Below, piece by piece: positions 57,921 to 64,000 of a stretch of DNA of 64,000 nucleotides (positions are counted from its first letter, which is position 1; the number at the start of each line of letters is the position of its first letter). The stretch covers positions 3,410,001 to 3,474,000 of the forward strand of contig CM036636.1 of NCBI GenBank assembly GCA_020746105.1, in the 5' to 3' direction. The translations under genes and the position numbers were made by a program. The notes beneath the pieces are model-generated. The model made no database searches, was not told where the DNA came from, and saw only the letters and a list, made by a program, of their open reading frames with translations. This DNA is from Trogon surrucura (Eukaryota > Chordata > Aves > Trogoniformes > Trogonidae).

Positions 57921-60900
57921 TTGGCTGGGCGAGACATTTGCCTCACCGAATCGGGGGGTTTCCGTGCTTCTTCTGGAGGTGATGGTTGTACCCTGCTGTG
58001 TGATTTCTGGGAATTTCTGGGAACATGATTCCAGTGTTATATTCACCAGTCATGCCACTAGGATCTGCACAAGAGCTCTCTTCCCAAAGATGTTCTCTGT
58101 ATGGGATTTGCAGAGAAGGAAGGATTGCTGGCAGAAACACCCTCAGGTCGACCAAATATCCAAAATCCTCTTTCAGTGGCAAGACTACCTGAAGTTAGCC
58201 CTGTCAAAGCTAGTCCTTTGTGGGTTTAATCCTAAGTGATTATATGGCTTCTGCAACATGCCCTGTGATGGCAAACCTCAAAGAAAGGCAAGAACCCATT
58301 TGAGCTAACAGATTTTCTTGTATTCAGAATCAACTGAGAAAGTAGCTCTCGTAATCCCATTGAGCGCTCAGGGCATGAATACCCAGACACAAAGGCTTGG
58401 TGTGTAGCAGGATTAGAAGGGCATAAAGAGACATGGTACCTCCAGGGTGGCACTTACTGCTCTCCTGTTAAGGAAAGAATATTCCAACCTCATTTTCAAG
58501 TAAGTATCCAAGAACGAATCTTGAAATCCAACACCAGAGTATGACCTGAAGCTAGTTGTTAACCCTTGATAATGTTATCTCTGTCTTGGAGACCTCACAG
58601 GCCTACAAGAGATGTAGAGGGAGGTCTGGAGCCATTGGCAAATTGAGACAAGAAATAATTTCCCTTCCCCTGAAGAACACGAGTGAATGAATTTTATGCA
58701 GATGAAGTATTTGATTTAAATAAACAGCACGAAACCTCCCCAAACAAACAAATCTCTAGACAAAACCCAGGATGTCTCATGACTGGAGAAGGAAATAGGG
58801 AGAGAAAATACTAAAGAGCCTGAAGGCCGAAGAGCTTTTATTCCTCACTCTGAAGAGTAGCACAGATTTAATGGTCTCAGGAGGAGGGATAAGGAAGCTA
58901 CAAGCAACAGAAGTAATTATAGTAAACTGTGCAGAAAATTAGCCTCTCTGAATGGGCTTACGTCTTGACCACTTTTCAGTGAATAATCTTAGCTTTTCCT
59001 TTGTATCTTCCCAGTCAGAGTTTCCTACAGAGTGAAATCCTTGAAAGCCCAAAGCTTTGTGTAGGGGGTCCTGGGTTCCCCCCAGCTCGCTGCCTCGGGG
59101 GGGGGCCTCGTGCGGAGACACCCGTCAAGGGCCACATGGACAAGGGCTGCTCTTCCTGCGAGTCGTGGGTGTCGAGCAATGGAAATGCTCCTGTGGATTT
59201 CCCTTCAGTGTCTTTTTGCCTGAAATGAACCACTGAAAAAAAAAAGAAATATGCAGGAGAGGAAAGTACTACGTATTCCTCTGACCTGCTTCCTGCCCAG
59301 GTGTGTGCGTGCTGCCTGCCGTAGGCATCGAGGCTGTCAAAGCTTATTGTCAAATCGATTCTGCTCTTACTGAGACCAGGAGTGTGCCTTGAAAGACTTC
59401 AAATCTTGCCCCTCCCCGATGATTTGCAAAGTTTAATTTCTGTAATGGGCTCTGGTGACAGAGGCATTCACTGTTTTTCCAACAGGAATTGCTGAATGTC
59501 TGAGTGACTCATTCTGTAGGCGGGAGATATAATGGCAGCCTTCGATATCCTGATCTAAGGGTGGGGAGGTTGTGTGGGAGGGGAGGAGTGGGGGTACACT
59601 TTTAAGTTAAATTATCCACCTTGCCTCCCCTTCAACAGGCAGCCCCTCCTGCTCTCAAAGCCCCTTCCTGGCCGGGGATCAGGATAACGCTGAAAGAGGG
59701 AAAGGGAAGGCTGAGGGACCTCCTGTGGGAGATGAAGTTTATAATATATGCATTTGCCTGGAAATGCCATAAGAAATTAATATTTGTTACAGAAACAGTG
59801 GGACTGCATTAATATTTTAATATTAAATGAATATTTAATTTGAAAGCTTTGATTCGAAAGTGAACGAGACAGCCATGACATGAACAGTTGTGCTGTTCCT
59901 GTTAAGAAATGTTAATGATTTATTGACAATGTCGGTAGCAATAACTTTACACTGTTTCAGTTATATAATGCCTTTGAAATATTGGTAAAGTGATTACTGA
60001 GAACAAAAAGCAGTCTGGCTTCAGCAGCCCTTTTGGGAAGGGCTTAGGTTAGAGGCAAGTGTGGTTTCCTCCAGACAGAGGATCCCACCCGGTCCCCGAG
60101 AGCTGGGCTGGCTGGGCGTTGGGTAGCCGCCCTCTCCTCACCGTCAGCATCCTACGCCAGTTCCAACCATCCCTCTTGCCTGAGATGCCCTGAGCCAACC
60201 CGTTGCTCTGGCCGTGGCTCCTGGAGAGAAGGCTGAACCTGGAGGGGCTGAGAGCTTCTCAGAGCCAGGCTTCTCAGCCAGCTTCCCACAGCGACTGCTG
60301 CCGTGGACCTTGGCGCCTTTCGTAGCCGAAAATGGCTTGCTCCAGGGTTTCTTACAGCTTTTCTGGCTGAAGGTGACTCGGGTACCCTTTAATTTTCCTG
60401 CATTCGATAATCTTAAACATCAAAACCATCTTAATTGCTCAAGTAGGTCTATTTTGTACGTTTCAAAGGGTTCCTGAAGCTGTACCTGCAGTTCCTGGGA
60501 GCTCTCTTAGGGTTTTACTCTGTGTGTGGAGGCAGTGAGGGAACAGAGGGAGGCAGACAGGTCTGTTGTCTCCTGAGCATCCTGAGGTTAATCTTAAATT
60601 GCAGCTAAAAGTGGAAGTCCTTGGCTGAATGGGGCTCCAGTGAACCTGAGCTAGATGCCTACAGCCTATAGGCATAAGTTCTGAGGACTCTGCCTATAGT
60701 TTTTTGAAAAAAACTCTTAGAAATAGCTCTTCTCTGCTGAATAAATAGGGATGTGGAATATTTTTGTGACATGGTCTGTTACCCATTAGCTCAGAACAAG
60801 GAAAATTCATCTAAAAAATAATTAAAGAGACACTTTGGCATGGTGTCGTGAAAGCTCTACCATGCCGTAGGTTCCCAATTCCAGAAATGTGTTTCTTCTT

Positions 60901-60974
60901 AAGGCAAATCTTTACACAAAATTAAGAGAAAAATGAAACCTAAATTCACAATGTGACCCAATGTAAACAAACAG
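57921..60974. other. Unique intergenic sequence, no gene seen
   Basis: No gene. AT-rich sequence at 59800-60000 ('attaaat'/'atttaat' inverted arms near 59823-59840, then a homeodomain/forkhead-like texture) could be a conserved element. Short G run at 59097-59105 and A run at 59237-59246. Confidence 0.5.
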
Positions 60975-61024
60975 AGGGTGTTTTTCTTCTTTCTTCCCCC
61001 ACCCCCTTTTCCTTTTCTCTCTTA
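60975..61024 (+). repeat. Pyrimidine-rich tract
   Basis: About 50 bp almost wholly of C and T ('tttcttccccccaccccc' style). Low complexity. It resembles a splice acceptor tract, but no convincing exon follows. Confidence 0.7.
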
Positions 61025-62977
61025 ATTTCATGCTGTTGTTACAATCAACCTTAGTAAAAATAAGTTAGTGGAATGAGGAAAGAAAATCACGATATAGGAT
61101 GCAGTTTAAAGTACTGGTTCTTGAGCCTGATAATCTTTCTTGCTTTTCAATTGCATTTTTCTGGTGCCAATCTTGGTTATTTCAGTGTTGGCAAAAAGAT
61201 GCTAGACATAGAAGGATGGGGGTTTGGACTTGGTATAATAAATATCAGGAAGTGTTTTTTCATCTGCTCCACCTCTGCCCTGGTCCCTCTGTTACCTCCT
61301 GGTACCTTTGGGTGCATTTAGGGTGAGGTTTTGAGGAGAGAAGGCTCATGATGTCCTCCAACAAACTGCATCACGGAAGCAATCTAAAAGGATTGCATCA
61401 ACTTGATAACCTTGGCCATACTTGACAAGGTTGGAAAAAGAACAGCTATCACTGCAACCTGGTGGAAACTCAGCAGCTGAGTATGTAAACATCAGCCCCA
61501 GGTTAAGTCCTTCACTTCCCCTGACGTAATTGCAAAGGTTGGCACCAACGTACCTTTACAGCTCTTGGTTTTGGTTGATTTGCCCCAACTGAAGGACCTG
61601 CTGCAAACTCCACGTAACGCTTCTACTAAAAGCTGGCGACACGTTCCTTGCTGCAAAACGTGCGCTGTGTTGAGGCACGGGACGTTTCGTTGTGAATACT
61701 CCCGATAAAGTTCATTTTGTTTGTGAACGAAAAGCCTCCCTGTTTTTTCAGAGTAATGGTTCAGCAAACTATTCGGACAACAGCTCAAGTCTGATCACAT
61801 TAAAATCGGTCAGGACGGGTTTTTTTCTAGTGATGAATTGAACTGAAATGATTTTGGTATCCTGGAAAGAGTTGCTAACCTTTCTGGGCAGGTCCTATAG
61901 CATTTCATAGCAAAGGGTACCTTCTCGTATAAATATTGTGAACTATGGAATTTAATGAGGTTTGCATCGCGCTATAGAAATGTACTTCAGAGAATTAATT
62001 TTGAAGTCGGTAGGTTTAAATGTTTTCTAAAAATAGCACTGAATATATACAGGGCTTTGTGCTTCTATGCCTATTTAGTTTTGGAGAATGTTTTAATGTA
62101 TTATTTGGGTTTTCATTTGATGCACTTTTCTTTTTCCTCGTTCTTTTTTAAAGCATTGGTGGCAAAAGAATGAAAGGAGGCTATTTTTTGCTACGGGATA
62201 AATTTTGATATTTCAATTCCAGTTTTTGCCTCCTGAGGAATTTTCTATTTTCTTGAGCTTCTTAACCAGGTCATTCACATACTCATGGGTTTAATTACCT
62301 GCCGTAGCTGTCCGTCTGAGCTGCCATTTCAACAGGCCAGTCCACTGAGTGTCCAGCTCTGTGCGCGGATGCACTCGTGCAGCACCGAGCAATTTTAAAA
62401 CTGGGATGCGTTAAATATCCTCCAATCCAAACAAGGCTACACTTTTCTCAGATCCAGTTCTCTGCAGCTTTTATAGCTGTCCATTTCTGTTTTTCTATGC
62501 TGGTGGGCAAACAGGGTTTGACACTCCGGAGCGAGCTGTACTGCATCAGAGGGATCTGCGACGTATCACCAGAGAACCGGGTACCACCTCAAAGAGCAAA
62601 GGGAATTTTTGGAAATCCCGCTAAAAGCATTACCAGTGAGCTGGGGATAAAGTCAAAACCCTGCTTAGACACTGCGATTGAGAGTTGCCGTACAGCTATA
62701 GCCAGTGGTGGGTCTTGGCTGAAAATATATTTATGCATTAAGACAGATAGAGATGGATTTCAGTAGTTTAAACGCAGCTTTAGAGCAGACGAAAGCAATA
62801 GGAGGTGGCGGGGAAAGCACAGGCTGCCACCGCCCTCACATATGGCAATTGTTTCCTGTAATGCTTGCTATATTGTATTTATTTCACGCAGTGACATATC
62901 ACAGAAAGCTACTGATGCCAAATTCCTAACAAAAAAACCCCAAACAACCTGCAGCTTTTAGTGAGGGCTGTCCTCCA
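61025..62977. other. Unique intergenic sequence, no gene seen
   Basis: No gene or clear repeat. The 129-codon plus-strand open frame (62377-62766) has no recognised domain. AT-rich preserved-looking sequence occurs near 62840-62920. Confidence 0.5.
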
Positions 62978-63103
62978 ATTTATTTGTGTTTTGTTGTTGG
63001 TTTTCTTCTTCCTTCTGCTTTTCTTCTGTCTGGTTTCTATTTCCACTCTTTCTGTTCTTTCCTTCTCTGTTTTGTTTTGTCTTGTTTTGTTTTTTTTTTT
63101 ACT
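62978..63103 (+). repeat. T-rich low-complexity sequence
   Basis: Dominated by T with interspersed C and G ('gttttgttttgtcttgtttt' then a T run). The apparent hydrophobic and lysine-rich peptides on either strand are artefacts of this composition. Confidence 0.85.
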
Positions 63104-64000
63104 GTATTTGAGGAATCTCAGTTGCACCGAGAAGCCTGGGAGGTATGAGTGGAATGTTTTGATTTAATACATCCTTGCCCCATCTTTCTTTTGACAGATC
63201 AGTTCAAATCTGTGGATTCTGGGGGCAGAGGATTGGGGGCACAGGAAGATGAAGCAGCCGGGGTGGGTACAAGGCAGGAATGAGGATGGCAAAGCCTGAC
63301 AGCGTGGCTGGGATCCAAGCAGGAGGACTCTGGAGTGCTTGCTTCAAGTGCAAGGGGATGACAGAGTTAGGAGATGTTTCAAATCCTGCAGCTAAAGCAC
63401 ATGACTGGAAAAGTAGCTATGTCTTCCAGGCAGGCAGCTGATCACCTCGTTCAGCAATGCCAGATCCTGCCTGCCTTGCTCTGAACTTGGGGTTTAAGGT
63501 ACGACAGCTCGGCAGAAGTTGCTTCAGGGTGCGCTGGCTTGGACCGACGCAGCCTTCTGCCGCCGGCGGGGACAGGCGCTTACTTGGCCTTTGGCTGCTG
63601 GCTCGTGGGTGATCTCAGGGACCCGAGTCCGGGCGAGGATCAGATGCCTGTTGAGGCTTGGGAGCATTTGAGTGAAGGACTTGACTTGGGCCCTGTGTGC
63701 TGTGAAGTGAGGACAAGCTGCCGAGTTCAGCTCTGCTGCTGAAGGCTGTGACGGGCTGCCTGGGAGGGTTCCCCGCTTGGCTCCACACCTTGTGTGCATG
63801 GGACTCTGCAGCTGTGTTTTTCAAATGCCATTCAAATGAAAGCAGAAAGGGGAAATCCCATTTCACTGGGAATAGCTCTCAAATGCAGAGAGAAGCTTTT
63901 CCTCTGAATTCTGTCTTTTGGCTTTCTTGCTGCAGAATGACACACAGTGTCTTTCTCTTGATCAATTTGTTTATCATTTGCTTGATTTTCTTCTTCAATA
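63104..64000. other. Unique sequence to window end, no gene seen
   Basis: Slightly GC-richer around 63200-63790. Short open frames on both strands (up to 91 codons) have no support. Confidence 0.55.

Noticed and set aside
62909-63167. Hydrophobic plus-strand or lysine-rich minus-strand peptide
   Set aside because: Both arise from a T-rich low-complexity tract.
1-64000. CRISPR array, bacterial operons, phage or plasmid features
   Set aside because: Repeat content, CpG depletion and lack of dense coding show vertebrate nuclear DNA. No regularly spaced repeats were seen.

Overview
This 64 kb window reads as vertebrate, almost certainly avian, nuclear DNA that holds no recognisable protein-coding gene. 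I found no open frame with a recognisable domain, no run of exons bounded by splice sites in a consistent frame, and no tRNA, rRNA, snRNA or known microRNA gene. The open frames are short, overlap on both strands and look like chance. The window is best described as intergenic or long-intron sequence with a sparse load of bird-type transposable elements. All family names below come from memory of consensus sequences, not from a database search.

The repeats give the taxonomic signal. There are CR1 LINE 3' ends on the plus strand at about 205-850 (old), 11066-11238 and 54853-55198 (best preserved), and a probable degenerate one at 41085-41275. Two plus-strand SINEs, at 10592-10757 and 21114-21288, have a tRNA-Ile-like head with RNA polymerase III boxes and a CR1-like 3' tail. 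This is the architecture of TguSINE1 of passerine birds, so a perching bird is the best guess (moderate confidence). A solo LTR of a bird endogenous retrovirus (TguLTR5/ERVL-like) lies at 26594-27766. It starts TG, ends CA, and has an imperfect 5-bp target duplication and no internal retroviral region. Beneath these lies an older layer of MIR/L2-like fragments shared across amniotes.

Layout. 1-11 kb: old CR1, simple repeats, MIR-like tails and the first SINE. 11-26 kb: unique sequence with MIR-like fragments and the second SINE. 26.6-27.8 kb: the solo LTR. 28-35 kb: unique AT-rich sequence, an inverted POU-octamer-like motif at 28490-28507 and an ancient repeat near 31.4 kb. 35.48-36.8 kb: the most gene-like part of the window, a CpG-island-like cluster with an exon-like segment (35961-36128) flanked by good splice consensus sites. 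37-54 kb: mostly unique sequence, with possible conserved noncoding elements (about 38.6, 40.1-40.5 and 51.1 kb), a CpG-rich patch at 44161-44340 and a striking nested inverted repeat at 48004-48073. 54.8-64 kb: the youngest-looking CR1, a long purine-rich strand at 57.6-57.9 kb and T-rich low-complexity DNA near 63 kb.

No genes can be seen working together here. If the window has a function it is probably regulatory or non-coding transcription centred on the 35.5-36.8 kb island. That is inference; cross-species alignment and RNA-seq would decide it.
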